From an uncultured Eubacteriales bacterium (GTDB lineage: Bacteria; Bacillota; Clostridia; Christensenellales; CAG-138): DNA of 64,000 nucleotides. Of the stretch, positions 49,841 through 58,067 are shown piece after piece (the first letter of the stretch is position 1; each line of letters opens with the position of its first letter). The DNA lies in the NCBI GenBank assembly GCA_902768795.1, contig CACXMS010000007.1:1-64000 (forward strand), written 5' to 3'. Under the pieces are notes generated by a model. It saw nothing but the letters and a program-made list of their open reading frames with translations, was not told the DNA's origin and ran no database searches. A program made the position numbers and the translations under genes.

Positions 49841-51331
49841 ATGAGCGCTCAAAAAGCATATCTGGCGATCGATCTGAAGTCCTTTTATGCCTCCGTGGAA
49901 TGCCATGAACGCGGGCTCGACCCGCTGAAGACGAATCTGGTTGTCGCCGATCCCGACCGTACCGAAAAAACAATTTGTCTTGCCGTTTCTCCGTCCCTGC
50001 GCAGCTTCGGAATTCCGGCGCGGGCGCGGCTGTTTGAAGTCATTCAAAAGGTTCGCGAAGTCAACCGGCAGCGCCGACTGCTCGCCCCGGGCCGCACGTT
50101 TACGGGCAAGAGCGCAAATATTGACGCGCTCGGGCGGAATCCTTCCCTTGCGCTCGATTATATCGTCGCCGTACCGCGCATGGCGTGCTATATGGAATAC
50201 AGCACACGCATCGTGGATATTTATCTCAAGTATGTATCCTTTGACGATATGCATATCTATTCGGTGGACGAAGTGTTCATTGACGCGACCGCATACCTTG
50301 GCACCTATCGCATGACGGCGCATGATCTGGCGATGCGAATGATCCGCGACGTTTTGCTTACAACCGGCATCACGGCGACCGTCGGGATCGGCACGAATCT
50401 GTATCTGGCCAAAATTGCAATGGATATCGTGGCAAAACGCATGCCGGCGGATTCGGACGGCGTTCGGATCGCGGAACTGGATGAGCGGCGCTACCGCGAG
50501 CAGCTCTGGACACACCGGCCGCTGACGGATTTCTGGCGCATCGGCAGAGGATATGCCGCAAAGCTGGAGGCCCGCAACCTGTTCACAATGGGCGACATCG
50601 CCGCCTGTTCCCTGCGAAACGAGGATCTGCTGTACAAGCTGTTCGGCGTCAACGCGGAGCTTCTGATCGACCATGCGTGGGGCTGGGAGCCCTGCGAGAT
50701 CCGGCACATCAAGGACTACCGTCCCGAAAGCAACAGTCTCAGCGTCGGACAGGTTCTGCCGACGCCGTATTCCTTCGAAAACGGGAAAATTATTCTGCGC
50801 GAAATGGCCGGCGGGCTCTCGCTCGATCTCTTCAAAAAGCGGCTTTTGACCGATCAGATCGTCCTCTCCGTCTGTTATGATATTTCTAATGTAACGGGTG
50901 ACTTTCACGGCGAAACGGAAGTCGATGCGTACGGCCGCAAAGTGCCGAAATCCGTCCACGGTTCCGAGAATCTCGGCGGCCGGACTTCCTCGACGGCGCA
51001 GATCACCGGCGCAGCGCTGCGGCTGTACGAGCGCATCGCCGATCCTGCGCTTTACATCCGGCGCGTATATGTGGTTGCAAATCACGTCGTTTCCGACGCC
51101 GTTTTGAAGCTGCCCTCCATGGAACAGCTGAATCTGTTTACCGACGCCGAAGCGATCAGCCGTGAACGGGAAGCCAAGGCGCAGCGGCTCAAGCGCGAGC
51201 AGCAGCTGCAAAAAGCGATGCTCACGATCCAGGAGCGATACGGAAAAAACGCGATCCTGTTCGGAACGAGCTATCGGGAAGGCGCAACGGGGCGGGAACG
51301 CAACAAAACGGTCGGAGGGCACAAGGCATGA
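49841..51331 (+). CDS. Y-family DNA polymerase, UmuC/UvrX-like
   Basis: A 496-residue translesion polymerase. The palm has AIDLKSFYASVEC (first metal-binding Asp) and YSVDEVFID (catalytic Asp-Glu), followed by thumb (HhH, GIGTNLYLAKIAMD), little finger and a C-terminal clamp-binding motif EQLNLF (about 428). These features fit the UvrX/YqjW group, usually DNA-damage induced and carried by chromosomes or mobile elements. It is followed by a YolD-like gene with a 4-bp overlap, as in Bacillus. The ribosome-binding site is AAGGGGGTGA. Confidence 0.93.
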   Translation: MSAQKAYLAIDLKSFYASVECHERGLDPLKTNLVVADPDRTEKTICLAVSPSLRSFGIPARARLFEVIQKVREVNRQRRLLAPGRTFTGKSANIDALGRNPSLALDYIVAVPRMACYMEYSTRIVDIYLKYVSFDDMHIYSVDEVFIDATAYLGTYRMTAHDLAMRMIRDVLLTTGITATVGIGTNLYLAKIAMDIVAKRMPADSDGVRIAELDERRYREQLWTHRPLTDFWRIGRGYAAKLEARNLFTMGDIAACSLRNEDLLYKLFGVNAELLIDHAWGWEPCEIRHIKDYRPESNSLSVGQVLPTPYSFENGKIILREMAGGLSLDLFKKRLLTDQIVLSVCYDISNVTGDFHGETEVDAYGRKVPKSVHGSENLGGRTSSTAQITGAALRLYERIADPALYIRRVYVVANHVVSDAVLKLPSMEQLNLFTDAEAISREREAKAQRLKREQQLQKAMLTIQERYGKNAILFGTSYREGATGRERNKTVGGHKA

Positions 51332-51729
51332 ACCCGTATCAATCCCTTTTATCGCTGCCGCATCCGGTTTCCGGAAAGCATCCCCCGATGCCGATCGCAA
51401 ACCGCGCGGCGCAGTTTGCGCCGTTTGCCGCGCTGACCGGCTTTGAAGAAGCTGTCGAGGAAACGGCACGAACAACGGAGCAGCGGCCCGATCCGACCGA
51501 CGAGCAGCTTGAAAAGATTGACGCCGTCCTGCGCCGGATTGCCGAAATCTCTTTTTCGCATCCCGCAGTCCGCATCGAACGGTTCGTGCCCGACCCGCAA
51601 AAAAGCGGTGGAAAAATCGTGTCCCTGACGGGGGCAGTCCGAAAAGTCGACCCCATGCAGGGACAGCTGGTATTCGTTGACGGAAGCGCCGTTCCGTTTT
51701 CGGAAATCCTTGCGATCGAATTGCAATAA
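51328..51729 (+). CDS. YolD-like protein
   Basis: A 133-residue protein. The N-terminal LPHPVSGKHPPMPIANRAAQFAPFAALTGFEEAV contains the RAAQFAPFAALTG signature seen in YolD-like proteins encoded beside Y-family polymerases. The C-terminal half is beta-rich (KIVSLTGAVRKVDPMQGQLVFVDG), with the pattern of a small Sm-like or SH3-like barrel. It probably assists or controls the polymerase of the preceding overlapping gene. The exact role is not established. Confidence 0.83.
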   Translation: MNPYQSLLSLPHPVSGKHPPMPIANRAAQFAPFAALTGFEEAVEETARTTEQRPDPTDEQLEKIDAVLRRIAEISFSHPAVRIERFVPDPQKSGGKIVSLTGAVRKVDPMQGQLVFVDGSAVPFSEILAIELQ

Positions 51730-51732
51730 CAG

Positions 51733-51772
51733 CGGAAAACGGGGCCGCTTCCAAGCAGCCCCGTTTCCGTTT
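51733..51772 (+). terminator. Terminator between the YolD-like gene and galK
   Basis: CGGAAAACGGGGC and GCCCCGTTTCCG pair over 12 bp with one bulged A, followed by a short T-rich tract. It lies between converging genes. Confidence 0.6.
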
Positions 51773-51783
51773 GAAAACCGGTT

Positions 51784-52965
51784 TTACAGGCCGAGCATAA
51801 CGCCGCCTTCGTTTCGGATGTTCAGCACATGGCAGCTTCCCGCGCCGAGAATGTGTTCGATCTCCTTGCGGAACCGCTCAAGGTCCTCATTCGGGACGAA
51901 GGCCTGAATCGTTCCGGCGAACCCGCCGCCGTGCACGCGATACGCGCCTTTTCCCGCCAGCAGCTTGTCCGTAACCGCCAGCGCAACCGCCATATTCTGA
52001 TGGCGTGTCTCGCCGTTCGGAACGACGTTCTGCAGCAGGTTCCACGAGGATCGGCCCGAAGCCATGACTTCGGCGAAAAACGTTTCGACATCGCCCGCCT
52101 GCAGCGCGGCGATCTCACGCGAGACGCGTTCGTTTTCGGCAAAAAAGTGCATGGCGCGAAGCGCAGCGCGATCGCCGCAGATATCGCGCACGACATTCAG
52201 CATTCCCATGAAGTCCGACTCGGAAACGTCGCGCAGATATTCCTTGCCGAGCAGCGCCGCTACGGCCTTCATATCGCGCGGGATTGCCGCGTATTCGTCG
52301 GTGAGGTTGGCATGATCCGCGCCGGAATCAATGATGCAGAGCGCATAGCCGCTTTCTTCAAAATCAAACCGCACGCGCTCGATCACGGGATGTTCGGGAT
52401 CGGCAAAATCAATGCCGATGATGCTGCCGACCGAAGACGCCATCTGATCCATAAGCCCGCACGGTTTGCCGAAATACATGTTCTCCGCATACTGCGCGAT
52501 CTTGGCGATCTCAACCGCCGATACCGTGCCGCCCGCGTAAAGATGATTCAGCGCCGTGGCGATCATAACCTCGAACGCCGCGGAACTGGACAGGCCGCTG
52601 CCGGGCAGGACCGTCGACACCGCATAAGCGTCGAAGCCGCCGACCTTGTAACCCATCTGGACAAACCGCGCCGCCACGCCGCGAATCAGCGCGGCCGTCG
52701 TGCCGTGTTCATCACCTTTGGGCAGCAGATCGTCAAGCGAGATCGTCACGCGCGGATACCCCTCCGACTGCACGCAGATCTCTCCGCGGTCGTTCGGCGC
52801 GATCGCCGCGGTCGTAACAAGATCGACCGCCGCGGCCAGAACCCGCCCGCGCTGGTGATCGGTATGATTGCCTCCAAGCTCCGTTCTTCCGGGAGCCGCC
52901 GCAAGATAGCGCGGCACTTTCTCAAAAACCTCCGTAAAGCGTTCGACAAGGCGATCCCGTTCCAT
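51784..52965 (-). CDS. galK: Galactokinase
   Basis: A 393-residue GHMP kinase. The galactokinase signature is GRTELGGNHTDHQRG (about 25-39), the ATP-binding GHMP motif is VLPGSGLSSSAAFEV (about 117-131), and the C-terminal motif is RVHGGGFAGTIQAF. GKPCGLMDQMASSVG with the catalytic Asp is present. It phosphorylates galactose to galactose 1-phosphate. The other Leloir genes (galT, galE) are not in the window. Monocistronic, with promoter just upstream. Confidence 0.95.
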   Translation of the reverse strand: MERDRLVERFTEVFEKVPRYLAAAPGRTELGGNHTDHQRGRVLAAAVDLVTTAAIAPNDRGEICVQSEGYPRVTISLDDLLPKGDEHGTTAALIRGVAARFVQMGYKVGGFDAYAVSTVLPGSGLSSSAAFEVMIATALNHLYAGGTVSAVEIAKIAQYAENMYFGKPCGLMDQMASSVGSIIGIDFADPEHPVIERVRFDFEESGYALCIIDSGADHANLTDEYAAIPRDMKAVAALLGKEYLRDVSESDFMGMLNVVRDICGDRAALRAMHFFAENERVSREIAALQAGDVETFFAEVMASGRSSWNLLQNVVPNGETRHQNMAVALAVTDKLLAGKGAYRVHGGGFAGTIQAFVPNEDLERFRKEIEHILGAGSCHVLNIRNEGGVMLGL

Positions 52966-53003
52966 AATCCGTCTCCTTTCCCGCTGTGGCTGTTTCTGAT
53001 TTT

Positions 53004-53032
53004 ATGATACCGCTTCCGCTTCGCTTCGTCAA
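53004..53032 (-). promoter_or_regulatory. Promoter of galK
   Basis: Minus strand -35 TTGACG and -10 TATCAT with a 17-bp spacer, 38 bp before the start codon. No operator was recognised. Confidence 0.6.
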
Positions 53033-53220
53033 TCCGCAAGATGCGATTTTTGTGAGAGATTGCTTCGATTTTTCAAACGCGGGCAGGGCCGCCTCCGTCG
53101 AATTGCGTCTTTTTTGAAAACTCCTTTTGTTTTTTAAAAAAGGGGATGTCAATTCTTTCCTTTTTGTGCTATGATAAAGATGACACAAGAAAGAAACTGT
53201 GTCAGAAGGAGTGAAACAGT

Positions 53221-53742
53221 ATGCGTATTTCGATTAGCGGAAAGAATTTGGAGATCTCCTCCTACATGCGTGAGGTCGCCGAGAAAAAGTTGGCCAAACT
53301 GGATCGGTACTTCCCGCAAGACACCGAAGCGCAGGTCACCCTCTCCGTGGAAAGAAGCCGCCATATCGTGGAAGTCACGATCCCGCACGGCGGCCGTCTG
53401 ATTCGCGCGGAAGAAGTTTCGACCGACATGTACGCTTCCCTCGACAACGTTCTGGACAAGCTGGAAAAGCAGATCGTCCACAACCGCACACGTCTTGAAA
53501 AGGGACTCCGGCAGGGTGCTTTCGTCGATCTTCCGATCGAGGAAGAAGAAGAGGAAAGCGGCCCGCGCATTGTACGCTATAAGTCCTTCCCGTTCAAGCC
53601 GATGAGCGAAGAGGAAGCCATGCTGCAGATCGAACTGCTCGGCCATGCGTTCTTTGTATTCGAGAACGCGGAAACGGGTGACATCAACGTGCTTTATAAA
53701 CGCAAGGATGGGAACTTCGGCCTGATCGAGCCGGCAAAATAA
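53221..53742 (+). CDS. hpf: Ribosome hibernation promoting factor, long form
   Basis: A 173-residue long-form HPF. The N-terminal HPF/YfiA domain (about 1-100) starts MRISISGKNLEISSYMREVAEKKLAKLDRYF. An acidic linker (EEEEEES) leads to the C-terminal dimerisation domain (about 118-170) with RYKSFPFKPMSEEEAMLQIELLGHAFFVF. It pairs 70S ribosomes into inactive 100S dimers in stationary phase. It has the ribosome-binding site AAGGAG and is followed by a strong terminator. The only upstream promoter-like element is TATGAT (53170-53175) with a weak -35. Confidence 0.96.
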   Translation: MRISISGKNLEISSYMREVAEKKLAKLDRYFPQDTEAQVTLSVERSRHIVEVTIPHGGRLIRAEEVSTDMYASLDNVLDKLEKQIVHNRTRLEKGLRQGAFVDLPIEEEEEESGPRIVRYKSFPFKPMSEEEAMLQIELLGHAFFVFENAETGDINVLYKRKDGNFGLIEPAK

Positions 53743-53755
53743 TTCGCTCCGAACC

Positions 53756-53791
53756 GCGCTCTGCAGGATCTCCTGCAGAGCGCTCTTTTTT
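53756..53791 (+). terminator. Terminator of hpf
   Basis: GCGCTCTGCAGGA and TCCTGCAGAGCGC form a perfect 13-bp stem, followed by TCTTTTTT. Confidence 0.92.
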
Positions 53792-53800
53792 GGGGAATCA

Positions 53801-53880
53801 GACTGTCAATAAAAGGCCCGGTGTCAGCGTGTCAAAAGGTTTTTGACACGCTGAGCCGCTCCCGGGCGGGAGCGGCTCAG
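53801..53880. repeat. Palindromic mosaic element, second copy
   Basis: Starts with gactgtcaataaa, shared with 43174-43187. It continues with the hairpin TCAGCGTGTCAAAA/TTTTTGACACGCTGA (53824-53854), almost identical to 43366-43397. A different hairpin with arms CTGAGCCGCTCCC and GGGAGCGGCTCAG follows. The modular build matches the larger element at 43148-43424. Confidence 0.7.
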
Positions 53881-53892
53881 TCGGTATTGTTT

Positions 53893-54942
53893 TCAGCAGA
53901 TCGGCAAATACGGCGTTGCGTTGAGATCGAGATCGGAAAGGCACCCGTTCATCAGAAGATAAAAACCGGCCGAGCCGATCATTGCCGCGTTGTCCGTGCA
54001 GTATTTGAAATCGGGGCAGCAGAAGCGAACGCCCTTTTTTTCACACTTTCTCTGCAGCATATCGCGCAGATTTCGGTTTGCCGATACGCCGCCTGCCAGC
54101 GCCAGCGTATCGTCCGCGGCGCGCACGGCTTTATCGGACAGGATCGAATTGACCGCATACTGGAAGCTTGCCGCCACGTCCGCGCGGCTGACCGCTTCTC
54201 CCTTTTGTTCGGCGGTATGCAGCGTATTGATCACCGCGGTCTTCAGTCCCGAAAAACTCATATCGAAGCCGTCGCCCTCGTTGAACGCGGAATGGAACCG
54301 GATGGCTTTCGGGTCGCCGTCCTTCGCCAGCTTTTCCAGCTCGGGACCGCCCGGATACGGAAGGCCCAGAACGCGCGCGACCTTGTCAAACGCCTCCCCC
54401 GCCGCATCGTCCCGCGTGCATCCGATCAGCTCGCAGCGGTCATACGCCGCAACGCGAACAATATGGCTGTGCCCGCCCGAAGCGATCAAACAGGAAAAAG
54501 GCGGTTCCAGATCCGAAAACGTCAGGTAATTTGCCGCAATATGTCCGAGGATGTGGTTCGTTCCGATCAGCGGCAGATCGTGCGAAAGGGCAAGTCCCTT
54601 CGCATAACTCACGCCGACCAGCAGCGCTCCGACGAGTCCGGGTCCGCAGGTAACGGCGATCGCATCGACCGTATCGAGCGTCCGGCCGGCGTCCTCAAGC
54701 GCCTGTTCGACAACGACGCCGATCTGATCGACATGGTTCCGGCTCGCAAGCTCCGGCACGACGCCGCCGAATCTGCGATGCAGCGGGATCTGCGTATATA
54801 CGACGTTGGACAGAACTTCGCGCCCGTTTCGCACCACGGCGGCGGCTGTTTCGTCGCACGAAGTCTCAATCGCCAATACGGTCGCCGAGCCGCTTTCAAT
54901 CAGCGCTTTCGCCTTTTGCCGCGCTCTTTCAAAATAGGTCAT
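53893..54942 (-). CDS. tsaD: tRNA t6A transferase TsaD
   Basis: A 349-residue Kae1/TsaD/Gcp protein. It begins with VLAIETSCDETAAAVV, and the metal-binding His pair is in NHILGHIAANYL. ASGGHSHIV and GGVSANRNLRDML are the ASKHA nucleotide-binding motifs. It transfers threonylcarbamoyl to adenosine 37 of ANN-decoding tRNAs with TsaB and TsaE, and is essential. The start at 54942 (MTYFERARQKAKAL) overlaps the DUF1461 gene by 14 bp. Longer in-frame leaders are antisense artefacts with odd composition. Confidence 0.95.
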   Translation of the reverse strand: MTYFERARQKAKALIESGSATVLAIETSCDETAAAVVRNGREVLSNVVYTQIPLHRRFGGVVPELASRNHVDQIGVVVEQALEDAGRTLDTVDAIAVTCGPGLVGALLVGVSYAKGLALSHDLPLIGTNHILGHIAANYLTFSDLEPPFSCLIASGGHSHIVRVAAYDRCELIGCTRDDAAGEAFDKVARVLGLPYPGGPELEKLAKDGDPKAIRFHSAFNEGDGFDMSFSGLKTAVINTLHTAEQKGEAVSRADVAASFQYAVNSILSDKAVRAADDTLALAGGVSANRNLRDMLQRKCEKKGVRFCCPDFKYCTDNAAMIGSAGFYLLMNGCLSDLDLNATPYLPIC

Positions 54943-56080
54943 TTTGCAACGCCTCGTCTTCTTTTTCTTCGGCCAGCGCAGGCGCGGCGGATTCTTCGAC
55001 AAAGTCCGCAAACGGAACGGATGATTTTTTCGGTTTTTCTCCGTTTTCCGTTTCGTCCGCATCCCGTTCAAACGCTTCCGCCTTTTCCGCCTCGGTTGCA
55101 ATCTGCTCCTCTTCCTCCGTTTCGCGTTCCTCCGGCGGTTTGCGAAGCTCCTCCATCAGTTTCCGCTTCTGCTCAAGCGACGCATTTTGCAGGCGATGCT
55201 GCAAAACCAGATCCGGCGCGTCCTCCACGGGAACGAACCGTTCTTCCTCCTCAACCATGCGCACTTCGACCAGATCGCTGCCCGCCTGATCGAGCCGCTT
55301 TCCGCGAAGATAGCAGATCAATCCGACGACGAGCAGAACGGCGATTTCCACGCCGAAGAAAATGCCCGCGCGCAGCACAAGCGGGAGAAACAGCTCATCG
55401 AGCATACGGATCATTGCAAAGGTCGGTTCAAACACCCAGTTCAGGCTGTTGTATGCCTCGAGCGTCATGCCGCCGGATAAAAAGTCGATCAGCGAAGACG
55501 GAAAAATGATAAAGTGGAACACGGTCCAGAAGCTGTTGAAATCGCCGACCGCCCAAAGTCCGGCCGCAAGCATCAGACCCGCAAAGATCAGCGTTCCGAT
55601 CAGAATCCCGGTTCCCGCGGGACGGAGTCTGGAATTCTTTTTTCCGAAAAAGACGATCGCCGCGATCAGTCCGAGCGCGATCGCTATGGAAGCGACCGCC
55701 ATGACCGTCAGCGTGCTCCAAAGCGCGCGCACTTCCTCCATGTGAATCTTTTCTTTGGCGTGGTAAAAGAGGTCGTCGGTTTCAACGCCGTTGACGTGGA
55801 CGGAAACGGTGATATCGTCCCGCGCGCCGCGCATGTAATCGAACAGAGCTTTCGTCGCATACGAAAGATCCGGAATCGTCATTCCCATTTCCTGATCGGT
55901 GCCGAGGCGCGAATACTCGTCCTCAATGAATTCAATATCATTTACAACAGCCGAAACGCCGAAAAAACCGATGCCGAACAGCAGCAGAATCGCCGCGAAA
56001 GCCGCTGCCAGACGAATGCCGCCGGTTTTCGTTTCTTTTTCGGGTGATTTGGGTTGTTTCGTTTTTGATGACCGTTTCAT
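54929..56080 (-). CDS. DUF1461/TIGR01906-type membrane protein
   Basis: A 383-residue protein. Its membrane helices lie at about 24-45, 128-150, 163-185 and 240-265, with a long extracytoplasmic loop after the first helix. A conserved YATKALFDYMRGARDDI segment is typical of the TIGR01906 integral membrane family of Firmicutes. The C-terminal 110 residues are charged, Glu-rich and probably disordered. Function unknown. The start overlaps the stop of the uridine kinase-like gene by 4 bp. The ATG at 56080 gives the family N-terminus. Longer readings run antisense-like through the kinase gene. Confidence 0.8.
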   Translation of the reverse strand: MKRSSKTKQPKSPEKETKTGGIRLAAAFAAILLLFGIGFFGVSAVVNDIEFIEDEYSRLGTDQEMGMTIPDLSYATKALFDYMRGARDDITVSVHVNGVETDDLFYHAKEKIHMEEVRALWSTLTVMAVASIAIALGLIAAIVFFGKKNSRLRPAGTGILIGTLIFAGLMLAAGLWAVGDFNSFWTVFHFIIFPSSLIDFLSGGMTLEAYNSLNWVFEPTFAMIRMLDELFLPLVLRAGIFFGVEIAVLLVVGLICYLRGKRLDQAGSDLVEVRMVEEEERFVPVEDAPDLVLQHRLQNASLEQKRKLMEELRKPPEERETEEEEQIATEAEKAEAFERDADETENGEKPKKSSVPFADFVEESAAPALAEEKEDEALQNDLF

Positions 56081-57813
56081 GCTTCGGATTCCTTTTCTTT
56101 CCGATAAAATGTGTTGCCGCCGACAAACTCCCGCAGAATACTTGTGGGCGGAAGCTCCTCCTCCACCGCTGCATCGCGGATATAATGCAGGAATTTGATG
56201 ATGCGGACCACCTCGTCGTAGCACGGGCTTTCCGGCGGCATTTCCTGCAGCAGCGGGTAGATGTGCTTTTTCAGCACGCATAGTTCATAAACAAGCGCGG
56301 TATTCAGGATCGCGTCGGCGCTTTCCTGATACGGGAAGATCCAGCGCTGTTCTCCGCGCTGAACGCTTTCCCACATCCCGAGCGTTCGTTCAATCGACGA
56401 ACCGCGGGTCAGATAGTCGCGCACCATGCGCCGCAGCAGACGCACATCGGTCGACGGAATGCGGTTATGGTTATCGAGGTTGATCGTCGTCAGCGCCGAA
56501 ACATAGAGCTTAAACACCCGTTTCCGGTCAATTGCCGGCGTCAGCAGCGCGGGATTCAGCGCATGCAGACCTTCGATCACAAGGATCGCGTCATCCTTGA
56601 GCGAAACGAATTTCCCGTTGTAGACGCGGGAGCCGGTCGAAAAATCGAACGTCGGAATCTCGACGGTCTCGCCGAGCAGCAGCGCTTCCAGGTCCCGGTT
56701 GAATTGCGGAACGTCGATCATGTTCAGATGTTCATAATCGATCTCCCCGTTCTCGTCGGGCTTCACATACCGCCGGTCAATATAATAATCGTCAAGCGAA
56801 AGCAGGATCGGCGTTTTTCCGAGCACGCGAAGCTGCGTTGCAAGCCGGTTTGCGCTCGTCGTTTTACCGGAGCTGGAAGGGCCGGCGATCAGGACGGCCT
56901 TGGCACCGCGATGCAGGATCCTGGTTGCGATCTCGGCAAAGCGGCGTTCATGCAGCGCCTCGTTGACGCGAATCAGTTCCCGCACACGCCCGCTTTCCAC
57001 CATAGCATTGAGGTCGGCAACCGTTGTGCAATGCATCAGGCCGCCCCAGTGTTCGCTCTCCTCAAACGTCGCGGCCAGATGCGGCGCATAAACATAGCGC
57101 GCCGCCTGATCCGGATCCTTTTGCAGCGGCCGCAGCAGAAACAGGCCGCCGTCCCGATACTGCAGATCGAATACGCTCGCATAGCCCGTTGACGGACACA
57201 TCTCGCCGTAAAAATAATCGACATAATCACCGTGCCGGTAAACGTCAAAATAGGTGAACGCGCGCCAGAGCAGCAGGCGTACTTTATCGGATTGCCCGTC
57301 CTGCTCAAAAAAATCTATCGCTTCCGCAATATCGAGCCGCTGCCGTTCCAGCGGATAATCGGCTTTGACAATGCGGCGGCACTCCTCCCGCAAGCGCTCC
57401 ACATCCTCTTCTCCGAACGGCTCTGTGCTCTGGATTTCAATGTCAAGTCCGGCGCCGATCGCATGATTCACGCGCGCAGTGGCGTTCGGATACAGGGAGC
57501 GCATCGCCATGAAGAACACAAACAGCAGCGTGCGCTCGTAAACGGCGCGCCCGCGCGGCTCATCGTACCGGATCAGCTTAACCCGACCCTCCCCCTTGCG
57601 GATCGCGCGGCGCATCCGCGGCGTCGACGGGGATTCTTCCATATCCGATTTGCGAAACGGAATATAGGTGAGCGTAAAGACCTCTCCCGCAATATCCGCG
57701 GCAAGCGGACGCGTTTTCAAAGAATCGGAATCGAGCCCGAGTCTTTGGGTAAGATCAACCAGGCGGTCACCCGGTTGGGCTTCGATGCTGCGGTCGTCGA
57801 CAAAAATCTGCAT
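56077..57813 (-). CDS. Uridine kinase-like nucleoside kinase with N-terminal TGS/tRNA-synthetase-like domains
   Basis: A 578-residue protein. An N-terminal TGS-like domain (about 1-60) is followed by a threonyl-tRNA synthetase second-additional-domain-like region (about 60-200, with MRSLYPNATARVNHAIGAGLDIEI). The C-terminal phosphoribulokinase/uridine kinase domain has P-loop IAGPSSSGKTTSANRLA (about 306-322), LDDYYIDR and IEGLHALNP. It probably phosphorylates uridine/cytidine or another nucleoside. The family is common in Clostridia as a fusion, and the role of the TGS part is not known. It is first in the operon with the DUF1461 gene and tsaD. The start at 57813 fits MQIFVDD and ribosome-binding site AGGGGA. 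Confidence 0.9.
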   Translation of the reverse strand: MQIFVDDRSIEAQPGDRLVDLTQRLGLDSDSLKTRPLAADIAGEVFTLTYIPFRKSDMEESPSTPRMRRAIRKGEGRVKLIRYDEPRGRAVYERTLLFVFFMAMRSLYPNATARVNHAIGAGLDIEIQSTEPFGEEDVERLREECRRIVKADYPLERQRLDIAEAIDFFEQDGQSDKVRLLLWRAFTYFDVYRHGDYVDYFYGEMCPSTGYASVFDLQYRDGGLFLLRPLQKDPDQAARYVYAPHLAATFEESEHWGGLMHCTTVADLNAMVESGRVRELIRVNEALHERRFAEIATRILHRGAKAVLIAGPSSSGKTTSANRLATQLRVLGKTPILLSLDDYYIDRRYVKPDENGEIDYEHLNMIDVPQFNRDLEALLLGETVEIPTFDFSTGSRVYNGKFVSLKDDAILVIEGLHALNPALLTPAIDRKRVFKLYVSALTTINLDNHNRIPSTDVRLLRRMVRDYLTRGSSIERTLGMWESVQRGEQRWIFPYQESADAILNTALVYELCVLKKHIYPLLQEMPPESPCYDEVVRIIKFLHYIRDAAVEEELPPTSILREFVGGNTFYRKEKESEA

Positions 57814-57848
57814 ACGGAAATCCCCTTCCCACAGAATTATACAAAATA

Positions 57849-57877
57849 AGTATAGCAAGAATCGTTCATTTGAGCAA
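57849..57877 (-). promoter_or_regulatory. Promoter of the kinase/DUF1461/tsaD operon
   Basis: Minus strand -35 TTGCTC and -10 TATACT with a 17-bp spacer, 35 bp before the start at 57813. A second TATAAT lies 8 bp downstream. Confidence 0.6.
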
Positions 57878-57885
57878 GGGAACTC

Positions 57886-57914
57886 TTGACGAGTTCACAA
57901 AAAACTCATATAAT
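57886..57914 (+). promoter_or_regulatory. Promoter of the riboswitch-CaCA exchanger transcript
   Basis: -35 TTGACG and -10 TATAAT with a 17-bp spacer. The expected start site is about 57921, directly before the riboswitch. Confidence 0.8.
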
Positions 57915-57922
57915 GAAACAGA

Positions 57923-58017
57923 TAAAAGGGAGTAGCACCGCTTCGAAAGGAGCGTGGCCGTTTGCGTCAGCACGAACCGTTCGGTTCCGCTTCGGCCGGA
58001 ATTTGCAAGACTTTTGT
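57923..58017 (+). promoter_or_regulatory. yybP-ykoY-type manganese riboswitch
   Basis: The leader contains the family landmarks in order: AAAAGGGAGTAGC at the 5' side, a first hairpin arm, GCGTCAGCACG, a stable hairpin (CCGTTCGG and CCGCTTCGGCCGG region), and GCAAGACTTTT at the 3' side. AAAAG at 57924-57928 pairs with CTTTT at 58011-58015 to close P1. This class binds Mn2+ at the junction of two helices and turns on exporters. After it, GCATA...TATGC can form a hairpin just before the ribosome-binding site GAAAGGA, a plausible expression platform for translation control. Confidence 0.8.
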
Positions 58018-58067
58018 GCATTTTTGCTGTGCATAGAAGTTTTTCTTTTATGCGGAAAGGAAAAAAC

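Noticed and set aside
49802-51754. 650-codon minus-strand frame opposite the Y-family polymerase gene
   Set aside because: The plus strand has all polymerase motifs, a promoter and a ribosome-binding site. The minus frame has none and is low in natural protein features.
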